This document shows positions 35,410 through 42,955 of a stretch of 64,000 nucleotides of DNA, piece by piece. The position numbers and the translations under genes are program-made. The DNA comes from Streptomyces sp. YS415 (GTDB taxonomy: Bacteria > Actinomycetota > Actinomycetes > Streptomycetales > Streptomycetaceae). The DNA is taken from assembly GCF_023544665.1 (NCBI RefSeq), contig NZ_JAMJFL010000017.1:1-64000 (forward strand), written 5' to 3'. Within the stretch, counting starts at the first letter, position 1; every line of letters starts with the position of its first letter. The notes under the pieces were generated by a model. It was not told the origin of the DNA. It made no database searches and saw only the letters and a list, made by a program, of their open reading frames with translations.

Positions 35410-35547
35410 ATGCGCCGCATCACCGTGCAGAAGCCCCTGAAAAAGACGGACTCGCGCCGGGTGGCCGGCGAGGAGGCCGAGGATCGTCCCGCGGGCAGAC
35501 CCGAGGTCCGCAAGGACATCGCGCGCACATGGTGGCCGGACGGCTGA
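35410..35547 (+). CDS. 45-residue conserved small protein
   Basis: ATG at 35410 with AGGAGG six bases upstream reads 45 residues ending in IARTWWPDG. The peptide is highly charged (MRRITVQKPLKKTDSRRV), has no signal peptide or membrane segment and ends with a striking Trp-Trp-Pro-Asp-Gly tail. I recognise similar short proteins in other Streptomyces, so the gene is probably real despite its size. The fixed C-terminal tail could be a recognition element, for a protease or partner protein; this is speculative. It converges on the GNAT gene, 8 bases apart. Confidence 0.7.
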   Translation: MRRITVQKPLKKTDSRRVAGEEAEDRPAGRPEVRKDIARTWWPDG

Positions 35548-35555
35548 CCGGGCCT

Positions 35556-36005
35556 TCACCCCAGCCGCTTGCGGTAATGGAAACGGTCGTAGCCGCCTTC
35601 CACCCGGCGCTCGACCGTCTCGTAGCCGAACTTCGGATAGATCTTCTGGTTCTCCCACATCTTGGCGTTGGTGTAGAGCCTGATCTCGGGCAGCCCTCGC
35701 ACGCGCGCGCGTGCGTCCACGAACTCCAGCAGCCGTCGTCCCACGCCCGTCCCCCGGGCGTCGGGATGGACGGCGATGCTGTCGACGTACAGATGGTCCG
35801 CGCGCTCCTCGACCACCACGAGGCCGATCACGGGGTCCCCCGTCACGAACACCTGCCCCGCGGCCACGCTCGCCGCGTGGTCCCGCTCCATGGGCTGCGG
35901 CACCTGGCCGATCCGCTCGATGTAGGGGTGGTAGGCGGCGTCGGTCACGCTTTTCACGGCCGCCACGTCGGCGGCGTTCGCGGGTCGGATCTCATCGTCT
36001 GGCAT
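35556..36005 (-). CDS. GNAT acetyltransferase
   Basis: 149 residues, a single GNAT domain: LYVDSIAVHPDARGTGVGRR carries the acetyl-CoA loop, followed by IRLYTNAKMWENQKIYPKFG. It is a typical small-molecule or protein N-acetyltransferase with no assignable substrate. ATG 36005 is the core start; GTG 36014 with AGGTAGG upstream is equally possible. It is divergent from the LPMO gene. Confidence 0.88.
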   Translation of the reverse strand: MPDDEIRPANAADVAAVKSVTDAAYHPYIERIGQVPQPMERDHAASVAAGQVFVTGDPVIGLVVVEERADHLYVDSIAVHPDARGTGVGRRLLEFVDARARVRGLPEIRLYTNAKMWENQKIYPKFGYETVERRVEGGYDRFHYRKRLG

Positions 36006-36042
36006 GGCCCGCACCGTACCTACCTGAGCGCAGTCTCAGCAC

Positions 36043-36055
36043 TCCCTTAAAGGGA
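36043..36055. promoter_or_regulatory. Perfect 13-bp palindrome in the GNAT/LPMO divergent region
   Basis: TCCCTT-A-AAGGGA is perfectly symmetric and lies 38 bases upstream of the GNAT start and 121 bases upstream of the LPMO start. It may be an operator or a promoter element. The factor is unknown. Confidence 0.3.
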
Positions 36056-36175
36056 CCATAAGGATCTCCGTCACCCGCCTCCAGCAGGCGATTTCGCGGT
36101 TTTCTCGGGCTAGCTTGCTGATCGCCCCCACGGGTTCCGCCTCAGCAACCGACGACCGTTCCCCAGGAGTTCCTC

Positions 36176-37204
36176 ATGCCCGCACGCCGCAGGGTCGCCA
36201 CCGCTGCCTCCGTCGCCGTGGTCGGCGTCGCGCCGCTCGCACTGACCGCGCTGGCCGCCGCGCCCGCCGCCGCGCACGGTTCGATGGGCGACCCGGTCAG
36301 CCGGGTGTCGCAGTGCTACGCGGAGGGCCCGGAGAGCCCGAGGTCCGCGGCGTGCAAGGCGGCCGTCGCGGCCGGGGGGACCCAGGCGCTCTACGACTGG
36401 AACGGCGTCCGGATCGGCGACGCCGGCGGCCGGCACCAGGAGCTGATCGCCGACGGCGAGCTGTGCAGCGCGGGCAACGACACGTTCAAGGGCCTGGACC
36501 TGGCCCGGGCCGACTGGCCGGCCACCGGCGTGCGCAGCGGGTCGTACACCTTCAAGTACCGCGTGACCGCCCCGCACAAGGGCACCTTCAACGTGTACAT
36601 CACCAAGGAGGGCTACGACCCCGCCCAGCCGCTGGCCTGGGACGACCTGGACCTGAAGAACCCGGTGGCGACGGTCACCGACCCGGCCGCGTCCGGCGGC
36701 TTCTACACCTTCTCCGGCACCCTGCCGAACCGTTCCGGTAAGCAGGTCCTGTACGCGGTGTGGCAGCGCTCGGACAGCCCGGAGGCGTTCTACTCCTGCT
36801 CGGACGTCACCTTCGGCGCCACGAGCGGCGGCAGCGGTACGACGGAGGAGGAGACCCCCGCCGCGCCCACCGCCTCCGCGCCCTCCGAGGAGCAGATCGA
36901 GGACGGCGCCGACGAGTCGACGATCGAGCACCACGGCCACGGCGACCAGGACGCCGGCACCTCGGCCGAGCCGGTCGCGGAGACCACCGCGGCACCCACC
37001 GCCGCACCCACCGAGGCGGCCCCGGAGGCCGTCGCCAACCGGCCCAGGGCGGCCGGTGCCGGGGAGAACCTCGCCGAGACCGGCGGCGACAGCAGCACCT
37101 CCTACCTCGCGATGGGCGGCGCCGGGGCGCTGGCCGTCGGCGCGGCGGCCCTGTTCCTGTCGGTGCGGCGGCGTGCCGTCGGCGGTGGCCGGCACGGCCG
37201 CTGA
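36176..37204 (+). CDS. Cell-wall-linked AA10 lytic polysaccharide monooxygenase
   Basis: 342 residues. A signal peptide (1-33) is cut before His34 (HGSMGDPVSRVSQCYAEG); this N-terminal His plus a second His in TAPHKGTFNVY form the copper histidine brace of AA10 enzymes, which oxidatively cleave chitin or cellulose. After the catalytic domain (to about residue 210) comes an acidic Ala/Pro/Thr/Glu linker with a His cluster (EHHGHGDQ), then the LAXTG sortase motif LAETG at 299-303, a membrane helix and an RRR tail. It should therefore be attached to peptidoglycan by class E sortase. The S. coelicolor homologue (LpmP, SCO1734 from memory) is linked to wall remodelling. Confidence 0.93.
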   Translation: MPARRRVATAASVAVVGVAPLALTALAAAPAAAHGSMGDPVSRVSQCYAEGPESPRSAACKAAVAAGGTQALYDWNGVRIGDAGGRHQELIADGELCSAGNDTFKGLDLARADWPATGVRSGSYTFKYRVTAPHKGTFNVYITKEGYDPAQPLAWDDLDLKNPVATVTDPAASGGFYTFSGTLPNRSGKQVLYAVWQRSDSPEAFYSCSDVTFGATSGGSGTTEEETPAAPTASAPSEEQIEDGADESTIEHHGHGDQDAGTSAEPVAETTAAPTAAPTEAAPEAVANRPRAAGAGENLAETGGDSSTSYLAMGGAGALAVGAAALFLSVRRRAVGGGRHGR

Positions 37205-37214
37205 CCCTCTGACT

Positions 37215-37255
37215 CCGGGGGCCTGACCGGCGGCTCAGGCCGGTCAGGCCCCCGG
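37215..37255. terminator. Strong bidirectional hairpin terminator
   Basis: A perfect 17-bp stem (37215-37231 with 37239-37255; arms CCGGGGGCCTGACCGGC and its complement) with a 7-base loop lies between the convergent LPMO and lipase genes. There is no U-run, as is common in Streptomyces. Confidence 0.8.
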
Positions 37256-37260
37256 CGGGC

Positions 37261-38121
37261 TCAACTGAACGCCGACGCGCAGGTGGTGGGCCGGGCCCGC
37301 GCCGGATCGAGGGCGTTGGACACCTCGTGGAAGGCGATCCGGTCGAAGAGACCGATCGCCAGATGCTCGGACAGGTCCACCGGGCACAGCTCCTGGAGCA
37401 GGACGTTGCGTACGTCCGCCCCGTCGAGGAACTGGCTGCGGTAGGGCGTGACCACCTGGTCGTACTTGGTGGCGATCACCGTGTAGCGGACGCCGGGGAC
37501 GGTGTCGCCGCCCTCGTTCAGCTTGGTGAGGAACGGGGAGCCGGCGATCTGGTCGGCGAGGGCGGGGGTGGCGGTGGACAGCAGGTCCTCGGCGCCGGGG
37601 AAGTACGGCAGCAGGTTCGTCAGGCCGGACAGGGTGGTGCCGTGGTTGTCCGGCGCGATGCCGACGAGGGCGTTCACCTCGGCGGCCCCGCCGAGGAACC
37701 GCAGGTAGTAGCGGGGCATCATGCCGCCCTGCGAATGGCCGACGAGGTCGGCCTCGGCGGCGCCGGTCGCGGCGAGCACCTTGTCCACGAAGCCGTCCAG
37801 TTGCTCCGCCGACTTGTCGATCGGCCCGAGGCCGTGGAAGAACGGCACGCCCGGCAGTTGGCCGTAGTCGAGCGAGAAGACGCAGTAGCCGCGCTTGGTC
37901 AGATAGGGCGCGAGGCCCAGCCAGTTGTCGACGGAGTTGCCGAAGGTGCCGTGCACCAGGACGACCGGGCGGGGATGGGCGGCGGACGGCTTGCAGGAGT
38001 AGTCGTTCCATCCGCTGCTCGGCGCTTCGGCGGCCTGCGCGGCGGTGGCGGGGACGACGGCGACCGCGGCGGTCAGCAGCAGCGCGGTCAGGGGTCTGAG
38101 CAGTCTCTTCCAGGGCAGCAT
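37261..38121 (-). CDS. Secreted alpha/beta-hydrolase lipase
   Basis: 286 residues with a signal peptide (ending AAQAAEA, about residue 32). Oxyanion region VVLVHGTFGNSVDNW, nucleophile elbow GHSQGG (catalytic Ser), and a C-terminal HEVSNALDPARARPTTC with the likely catalytic His; the Asp lies in between. Cys residues suggest disulfides. It is of the triacylglycerol-lipase class 2 type and corresponds to S. coelicolor SCO1735 from memory. ATG 38121 has AAGGAG upstream. A Crp-like palindrome and a pair of TTAC boxes precede it. Confidence 0.93.
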   Translation of the reverse strand: MLPWKRLLRPLTALLLTAAVAVVPATAAQAAEAPSSGWNDYSCKPSAAHPRPVVLVHGTFGNSVDNWLGLAPYLTKRGYCVFSLDYGQLPGVPFFHGLGPIDKSAEQLDGFVDKVLAATGAAEADLVGHSQGGMMPRYYLRFLGGAAEVNALVGIAPDNHGTTLSGLTNLLPYFPGAEDLLSTATPALADQIAGSPFLTKLNEGGDTVPGVRYTVIATKYDQVVTPYRSQFLDGADVRNVLLQELCPVDLSEHLAIGLFDRIAFHEVSNALDPARARPTTCASAFS

Positions 38122-38168
38122 CGGGTGATCTCCTTGCGGCTCAAGGGAGTTGCGATGGCCTTACGCCC

Positions 38169-38184
38169 TGTGATCCGGATCACG
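38169..38184. promoter_or_regulatory. Crp-like binding site upstream of the lipase
   Basis: TGTGA-TCCGGA-TCACG matches the Crp pattern TGTGA-N6-TCACA at 9 of 10 defined bases, and GTGATCC/GGATCAC is a perfect 14-bp palindrome. It lies 48 bases upstream of the lipase ATG. Streptomyces have a Crp homologue that binds similar sites. Confidence 0.45.
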
Positions 38185-38206
38185 GGATGCTGGTTCACTT
38201 GTCAAG

Positions 38207-38247
38207 TTACGAGTGAGTAGTTCAAGGGGGAAGTTACGCGTCAGTAA
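38207..38247. promoter_or_regulatory. Paired TTAC...GTA boxes upstream of the lipase
   Basis: TTACGAGTGAGTA (38207-38219) and TTACGCGTCAGTAA (38234-38247) are near copies 27 bases apart, each with partial dyad symmetry (TTAC...GTAA). They look like two operators for a TetR-type repressor, as is common in front of lipid-metabolism genes. The repressor is not in the window. Confidence 0.4.
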
Positions 38248-38357
38248 AAACTTCCAGTGGTAGTTGATGAGCCGTCACCAGGTGCTGCGCACGGGCCCCT
38301 TGGGCGCAGTGAGCAGCACGTGGTGCCCCAGGTCATGTGCTGCCCGGACTCGTGTCG

Positions 38358-39443
38358 TCAGCGGTGGATCGACCAGCCGCGTTCGCTGAGGGCCGCGCTC
38401 AGGGCGGGGGCCGCGGCGGGGCCCACCATCAGTTGGACCAGGCCTGCCCGGCGGCCGGTCGCGTGGTCGATGTGGATGTCCTCGATGTTGACACCCGCGC
38501 GGCCGGCGTCCGCGAAGATGCGGGCCAGTTCGCCCGGCTGGTCGCTGATGAGGACGGCCACCGTCTCGTAGGCGGCGGGCGCCTCGCCGTGCTTGCCGGG
38601 CACTCTGGCGCGGCCCGCGTTGCCCCGGCGCAGGACCTCCTCTATGCCCGCTGCGCCGCCGCGCCGCTTGGCCTCGTCGGCGGACTGCAGGGCGTGCAGC
38701 GACGCGACGGTCTCCTCCAGGTCGGCCGCCACCCCCGCGAGCACCTCCGCGACGGGACCCGGGTTGGCCGCGAGGATCTCGGTCCACATCCGCGGGTCGG
38801 ACGCGGCGATCCGGGTGACGTCGCGGATGCCCTGGCCGCACAGTCGCACCGCTGTCTCGTCGGCGGTCCGCAGTCGTGCGGCGACCATCGAGGAGATGAG
38901 CTGCGGGGTGTGCGAGACGAGGGCGACGGCCCGGTCGTGGGCGGCGGCGTCCATGATCACGGGTACGGCGCGGCAGAGCGCGACCAGCTCCAGGGCGAGG
39001 TTCAGCACCTCCGTGTCGGTGTCCGGCATCGGGGTGAGCACCCAGGGCCGGCCCTCGAACAGGTCGGCGCTCGCCGCGAGCGGGCCGGAGCTCTCCTTGC
39101 CCGCCATGGGATGGGTGCCGATGTACGAGCCGAGAGCGAGACCCAGGTCCTCCAGCTCGCGCCGGGGGCCGCCCTTGACGCCGGCGACGTCGGCGTAGCC
39201 GCGCGCCACCCCCGCACGCATCGCCCCGGCCAGCACGGTGGCGGTGTGCGCGGGCGGCACGGCGACGAGCGCCAGGTCCACGGGGCCGGGGGGCGGCTCG
39301 TCGCTGCCGGCGCCGAGGGCCGCCGCCGTCCGGGCCCGGTCCGGGTCGGTGTCGGCCAGATGGACGGTGACGCCGCGTCCGGCGAGCGTCAGGGCCGCGG
39401 ACGTGCCGATCAGGCCGGCTCCTATGACCAGGGCGGTCCTCAT
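38358..39443 (-). CDS. tyrA: Prephenate dehydrogenase with C-terminal ACT domain
   Basis: 361 residues. NAD-binding GxGxxG at the start (VIGAGLIGTSAALTLAGRG), the core YIGTHPMAGKESSG with the conserved His and the second conserved His in VSHTPQLISSM. The last ~75 residues form an ACT domain (AVLISDQPGELARIFADAG), normally the site of tyrosine feedback. It makes 4-hydroxyphenylpyruvate for tyrosine. Its place at the edge of the aromatic cluster suggests a dedicated supply enzyme. Its ATG overlaps the stop of a 29-codon reading frame. Confidence 0.93.
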   Translation of the reverse strand: MRTALVIGAGLIGTSAALTLAGRGVTVHLADTDPDRARTAAALGAGSDEPPPGPVDLALVAVPPAHTATVLAGAMRAGVARGYADVAGVKGGPRRELEDLGLALGSYIGTHPMAGKESSGPLAASADLFEGRPWVLTPMPDTDTEVLNLALELVALCRAVPVIMDAAAHDRAVALVSHTPQLISSMVAARLRTADETAVRLCGQGIRDVTRIAASDPRMWTEILAANPGPVAEVLAGVAADLEETVASLHALQSADEAKRRGGAAGIEEVLRRGNAGRARVPGKHGEAPAAYETVAVLISDQPGELARIFADAGRAGVNIEDIHIDHATGRRAGLVQLMVGPAAAPALSAALSERGWSIHR

Positions 39444-39529
39444 CGGACGCCGCCCTCGTGCCAGGACGCCGCGCGGCGGGAGAGGGTCGCGAGCGCTCGG
39501 TGCTGCTGCTCAGTGTTCACGTGCTCCAT
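39440..39529 (-). CDS. Possible 29-residue upstream frame coupled to tyrA
   Basis: ATG 39529 reads 29 residues (starting MEHVNTEQQHRALATLS, ending WHEGGVR) and its TGA overlaps the tyrA ATG in an ATGA. Codon bias is normal. The ribosome-binding site is weak. It could be a leader peptide for tyrA or the worn C-terminus of a former gene. No homologue is recognised. Confidence 0.3.
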   Translation of the reverse strand: MEHVNTEQQHRALATLSRRAASWHEGGVR

Positions 39530-39668
39530 CCATGTGAGGAAGGGCCCCTTCACCAGGGCCGCACCGGTCCCGTTGACCGGGGCCGCGCCTGTCCGGAGAG
39601 CGGGCGCGATGCGCGTGGTGGGCGTGGTGCCCGCGGCTTGGCCCGGTCCGGTCCGGTCCGGGGCGGCG

Positions 39669-41720
39669 TCAGTCGTCCCAGTGCTCGAGGACCCGGTGGC
39701 GGATCCGCTCCGGGTACGCCTCGGCGAAGGAACTGTGCGGGAGCCGGTCCTCGCCGGGGGCGGGCAGCAGCCCGTCGTGGAAGACGATCGGGCCGGACTG
39801 GGCGGCGCGCTCCTCGCGGGTGTAGCAGTTCAGCAGCGGGTGGACGAAGCCGTACCACGCCTCCGCCCGGTCCAGGGGGTGGATCCGGGTGGCCAGCGCC
39901 CACAGCAGGTCGGTGTCGTCGGCCGGGTCGACGTCGTCGTCCAGGACGAAGGTGGCGGCCGTGGCGCGGCCCGAGTGGGACTCGGAGAGCACCTTGCCGA
40001 TCCGGTGCGTGAGTTCTTTGGAGTCGACGCCGGGCAGCCGTTCCCGCCAGTCCCGCGGGACGGTGACCACCATCCAGTGCGACGCGGCGCGCAGCGGTGA
40101 CCAGGCTGTGGTGACCGGCAGGCCGGCGGCGCGCAGCTCCGCCAGGACCTCGGCCGCCTGGCCGACGCCCGTCACGGTGTGGAACTCGTCCACCGGCCGC
40201 CCTTCGGCCACCAGCGGCCAGATCGGGTCGTCGCGGTGGGTGATGGCCTCGACCGTGTACACCGGCTGCATCGACGTCTCGGTCGAGCCGTATCCGGCGA
40301 ACTCGCCGAACGGTCCCTCCCGGGCGTCGCGGCCGACGGACAGGTGCCCCTCGATGACGATCTCCGCGCCCGCGGGCACGTCCAGGTCCACCGTCTCGCA
40401 CCGTACGACGTCGACCGGCTCGCCGTGCAGCGCGCCGATGTAGCCGGCCTCGTCGACCCCCGGCGGCAGCGGAACGCCTCCGACGAACGGGACGGCCGGG
40501 TCGCCGCCCTGCACCAGCGCGTACGGCATCGGCTCGCCGGTCTTCACCCACTCCGACCAGATCATGCCGATGTGCTGCGCCGGGATCACCAGGCCGGTCA
40601 TGTGCTTGCCGTCGATCAGCATGATCCGGGCGATCGACCAGTTGGTCCACCGGCCGTCCGGTGTCCTGGCGACGATGATGCCCCAGGTGTTGGCATAGGG
40701 GCCGCCGTCGAACTCGTGGACCCGGGGCACCGGGAAGCGGTCGAGGGTGGCGTCGTCGCCCAGCAGCACGTTCTGCTTGCAGGGCGCGTCCTCGCGCGCG
40801 ACCGGCCGAGGGGGGACGGGCTTCGCGTCGCGGGTACGGGCCAGGTGGTCGACCAGTTCGGCGGCGGTGGTCCCGGCGGGCAGGCCGACGGACAGGGCGA
40901 CCCGGGCCAGCGGCTTGCCGGGGGCGGAACTGAGCGCGGCGGGCGCCCCGAGCAGCCGGAAGCCCGGCGCGACGCCCTCCACGTTCTCGAACAGCGGGGC
41001 GGGGGCCTGTCGTTCGCAGGACAGGCGGCTGATCGCGGCGGCCTCCAGATCGGCACTCACCGGCCGCGTGACCCGACGCAGGTCGCCCAAGGCCTCCAGC
41101 GCGTCGAGATAACCACGCAGCTCACCGAACCGGATCAGCGGCCGAGGGGCGGCCGCGGGGGCGGTTGCGGGGTTGGTCGCCGGGGCGGTTGCGAGGCTGG
41201 TCGCCGGGGCGGTCGCGGGGGCGGTTGCGAGGCTGGTCGCCGGGGCGGTCGCGGGGCTGGTCGACGGGCTGGCCGCGGGGCTGGTCGCCGGGGCTGCCGT
41301 CGGGGCGTTCGTCGGGGCGTTCGACGACCCCGCCGTCGGGGCCGTCGACAGGCTGGCCGTCGAGGCGGTCGATGGACTGGCCGCCGGGCCGGTCGATGGG
41401 CTGGCCGCCGGGGCTGCCGTCGGGGCGTTCGACGACCCGGCCATCGGGGCCGTCGACAGGCTGGCCGTCGGGGCCGTCGATGGACTTGCCGCCGGGGCTG
41501 CCGTCGGGGCGTTCGACGACCCCGCCGTCGGGGCCGTCGACAGGCTGGCCGTCGAGGCGGTCAATGGACTGGCCGCCGGACCGGTCGTCGGGCTGGTCGC
41601 GGGGCTGGTCGACGGGGCGTTCGTCGGGGCCGTCGACGGACCGGCCGCAGGATCGGTCGCCGACCCGCTCGCAACCTCGGTCGCCGACCCGGTCGTAGGT
41701 TCGGTCACAGGCCTGCTCAT
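39669..41720 (-). CDS. ubiD: UbiD-type prenylated-FMN decarboxylase with a long repetitive N-terminal extension
   Basis: 683 residues; family members are about 480-500. Residues from ~192 on are a normal UbiD: RFGELRGYLDALEALGDLRR, the prFMN-binding stretch WTNWSIARIML with the catalytic Arg, EGPFGEFAGYGSTET with the catalytic Glu, and DPADDTDLLWALATR. It should decarboxylate an aromatic acrylate such as p-coumarate to a vinylphenol. Residues 2-190 are almost only Ala, Pro, Ser and Thr in imperfect tandem copies. ATG 41720 overlaps the ubiX stop (ATGA) with AGGAG upstream, and no suitable start exists nearer the catalytic domain, so the extension seems to be translated. Confidence 0.9.
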   Translation of the reverse strand: MSRPVTEPTTGSATEVASGSATDPAAGPSTAPTNAPSTSPATSPTTGPAASPLTASTASLSTAPTAGSSNAPTAAPAASPSTAPTASLSTAPMAGSSNAPTAAPAASPSTGPAASPSTASTASLSTAPTAGSSNAPTNAPTAAPATSPAASPSTSPATAPATSLATAPATAPATSLATAPATNPATAPAAAPRPLIRFGELRGYLDALEALGDLRRVTRPVSADLEAAAISRLSCERQAPAPLFENVEGVAPGFRLLGAPAALSSAPGKPLARVALSVGLPAGTTAAELVDHLARTRDAKPVPPRPVAREDAPCKQNVLLGDDATLDRFPVPRVHEFDGGPYANTWGIIVARTPDGRWTNWSIARIMLIDGKHMTGLVIPAQHIGMIWSEWVKTGEPMPYALVQGGDPAVPFVGGVPLPPGVDEAGYIGALHGEPVDVVRCETVDLDVPAGAEIVIEGHLSVGRDAREGPFGEFAGYGSTETSMQPVYTVEAITHRDDPIWPLVAEGRPVDEFHTVTGVGQAAEVLAELRAAGLPVTTAWSPLRAASHWMVVTVPRDWRERLPGVDSKELTHRIGKVLSESHSGRATAATFVLDDDVDPADDTDLLWALATRIHPLDRAEAWYGFVHPLLNCYTREERAAQSGPIVFHDGLLPAPGEDRLPHSSFAEAYPERIRHRVLEHWDD
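41156..41700 (-). repeat. In-frame minisatellite-like repeat encoding the UbiD extension
   Basis: The block beginning GTTCGACGAC on the plus strand recurs at 41319, 41427 and 41511 with long near-identical flanks; the intervals of 108 and 84 bases are multiples of three. It encodes copies of STAPTAGSSNAPTAAPA. The part at 41156-41290 is a shorter-period array encoding ATAPATSLATAPAT. No frame break is seen. Confidence 0.85.
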
Positions 41721-42364
41721 GAACGCGCGCTCCTCTGCTGCGTACCGTTGTGGCGTATCGCGGGGACGTCGGCCGCAAGGCCCGCCCGGCCGGCCGGCGG
41801 GCGCGGGAAGCCCTCCCAGCGGCGGGCGCCGGCGGTCTCGAGACCGAACTGGTCGAGAACCCGCATGACGATGTGGTCGACGATGTCGCCGACCGACTCC
41901 GGCCGGTTGTAGAAGGCGGGCATGGGCGGCACGATCGAGACGCCCATGCGGGCGAGTTCCAGCATGTTCGCCAGATGGATCTCGTTGAGCGGCGTCTCCC
42001 GCGGCACCAGGACCATCCGGCGCCGCTCCTTGAGCGTCACGTCGGCGGCCCGGCCCATGAGCCCCTCGGCGTATCCGGCGCGGATGCCGGCCAGCGTCTT
42101 CATGCTGCACGGGATGATCACCATGCCGTCGGTGGGGAACGAGCCGGAGGAGATCGCCGCCCCCTGGTCGTCGGGCGAGTAGGTGACGTCGGCCAGTGCG
42201 GTCACCTCGCGGGCGCTCAGCCCGGTCTCCAGTTCCACCGTCGCGCGTGCCCAGCGGCTGAGCACCAGATGTGTCTCCACCTGCGGGTTCCGCTGCAACT
42301 CGGTGAGCAGTCGAACCCCCAGCACCGCGCCGGTGGCACCGGTCATTCCCACGATCAGCCGCAT
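41717..42364 (-). CDS. ubiX: UbiX-type flavin prenyltransferase
   Basis: 215 residues. The flavodoxin-like fold opens MRLIVGMTGATGAVLGVRLL and has the conserved SSGSFPTDGMVIIPCSMKTL and RRRMVLVPRETPLNEIHLAN stretches that bind FMN and dimethylallyl phosphate. It makes the prenylated FMN that UbiD needs. ATG 42364 starts at the conserved core; the frame continues upstream over the operator region. Its stop overlaps the ubiD start. Together they form a classic decarboxylase pair, divergent from a MarR gene. Confidence 0.95.
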   Translation of the reverse strand: MRLIVGMTGATGAVLGVRLLTELQRNPQVETHLVLSRWARATVELETGLSAREVTALADVTYSPDDQGAAISSGSFPTDGMVIIPCSMKTLAGIRAGYAEGLMGRAADVTLKERRRMVLVPRETPLNEIHLANMLELARMGVSIVPPMPAFYNRPESVGDIVDHIVMRVLDQFGLETAGARRWEGFPRPPAGRAGLAADVPAIRHNGTQQRSARS

Positions 42365-42383
42365 CCTGGCCCCCACCGCAATC

Positions 42384-42415
42384 TTCCGTGTACGGAATAT
42401 CCTTGTACTGAATAT
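42384..42415. promoter_or_regulatory. MarR operator candidates in the ubiX/marR gap
   Basis: Within 61 bases lie a perfect palindrome TTCCGT-GT-ACGGAA (42384-42397) and a direct repeat GTACGGAATAT (42390-42400) / GTACTGAATAT (42405-42415) spaced 15 bases. The A/T content is much higher than around it. A MarR dimer bound here would cover both promoters. Confidence 0.6.
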
Positions 42416-42425
42416 ACTGGTCGGC

Positions 42426-42881
42426 ATGACGAACACAAGCCCTGGGCCGCGGCCACAACTGGAAGACGCGCTGCCGCATCAGCTGCGCCGAGCCGGACAG
42501 GCGTGGGCGGCGCTGTGGCAGCAGCGGCTGCCCGACCTGACCAGTCCTCAGTTCGCGGTGCTGCTCGCCCTGGACGACCGCGGCAGCATGGACCAGTCCG
42601 CGCTCGGGGCCCTGACCGCCGTCGACCGCTCCACGCTCACCGTGCTGCTGGACCGCCTGGAGGCGCGCGGCCTGGTGACCAAGGAGATGGACCCGGCGAA
42701 CCGCCGGCGCCGCATCGTCGCCCTCACCGACGCCGGCCGCCGACGTCTGGCCGAGGGGGTCGAGGAGGCCGCGCAACTGCACGCACGGGTGGAGGAGTTG
42801 CTGGGCGAGAAGCGGACGAGGCAGCTGGTCGAGATGCTCCGTGTCATGGGCGACATGCCGCAGCCCACTTCCCCTCAATAG
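42426..42881 (+). CDS. MarR-family regulator
   Basis: 151 residues. The winged helix-turn-helix spans about 40-105: LTSPQFAVLLALDDRGSMDQ, ALGALTAVDRSTLTVLLDRLE, GLVTKEMDPANRRRRIVAL (wing). MarR proteins next to phenolic-acid decarboxylase genes commonly sense the phenolic acid, so this may respond to p-coumarate or an end product and control ubiX/ubiD and itself. Effector identity is inferred. ATG 42426; an FAD oxidase gene follows on the same strand after 74 bases. Confidence 0.9.
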   Translation: MTNTSPGPRPQLEDALPHQLRRAGQAWAALWQQRLPDLTSPQFAVLLALDDRGSMDQSALGALTAVDRSTLTVLLDRLEARGLVTKEMDPANRRRRIVALTDAGRRRLAEGVEEAAQLHARVEELLGEKRTRQLVEMLRVMGDMPQPTSPQ

Positions 42882-42955
42882 AGGGATGGGCCCTCCGAGC
42901 CGGCGCTGGAAGTGTGATCAGCGAACAGACCGGCTCCGCCTGGGAGGGCTGACGC

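Noticed and set aside
39642..39661. Short CGGTC tandem run downstream of ubiD
   Set aside because: Only three to four five-base units, as expected by chance in G+C-rich DNA.
41150..41710. CRISPR-like or mobile repeat array
   Set aside because: The units are not uniform, there are no unique spacers, and the repeats keep the UbiD reading frame.
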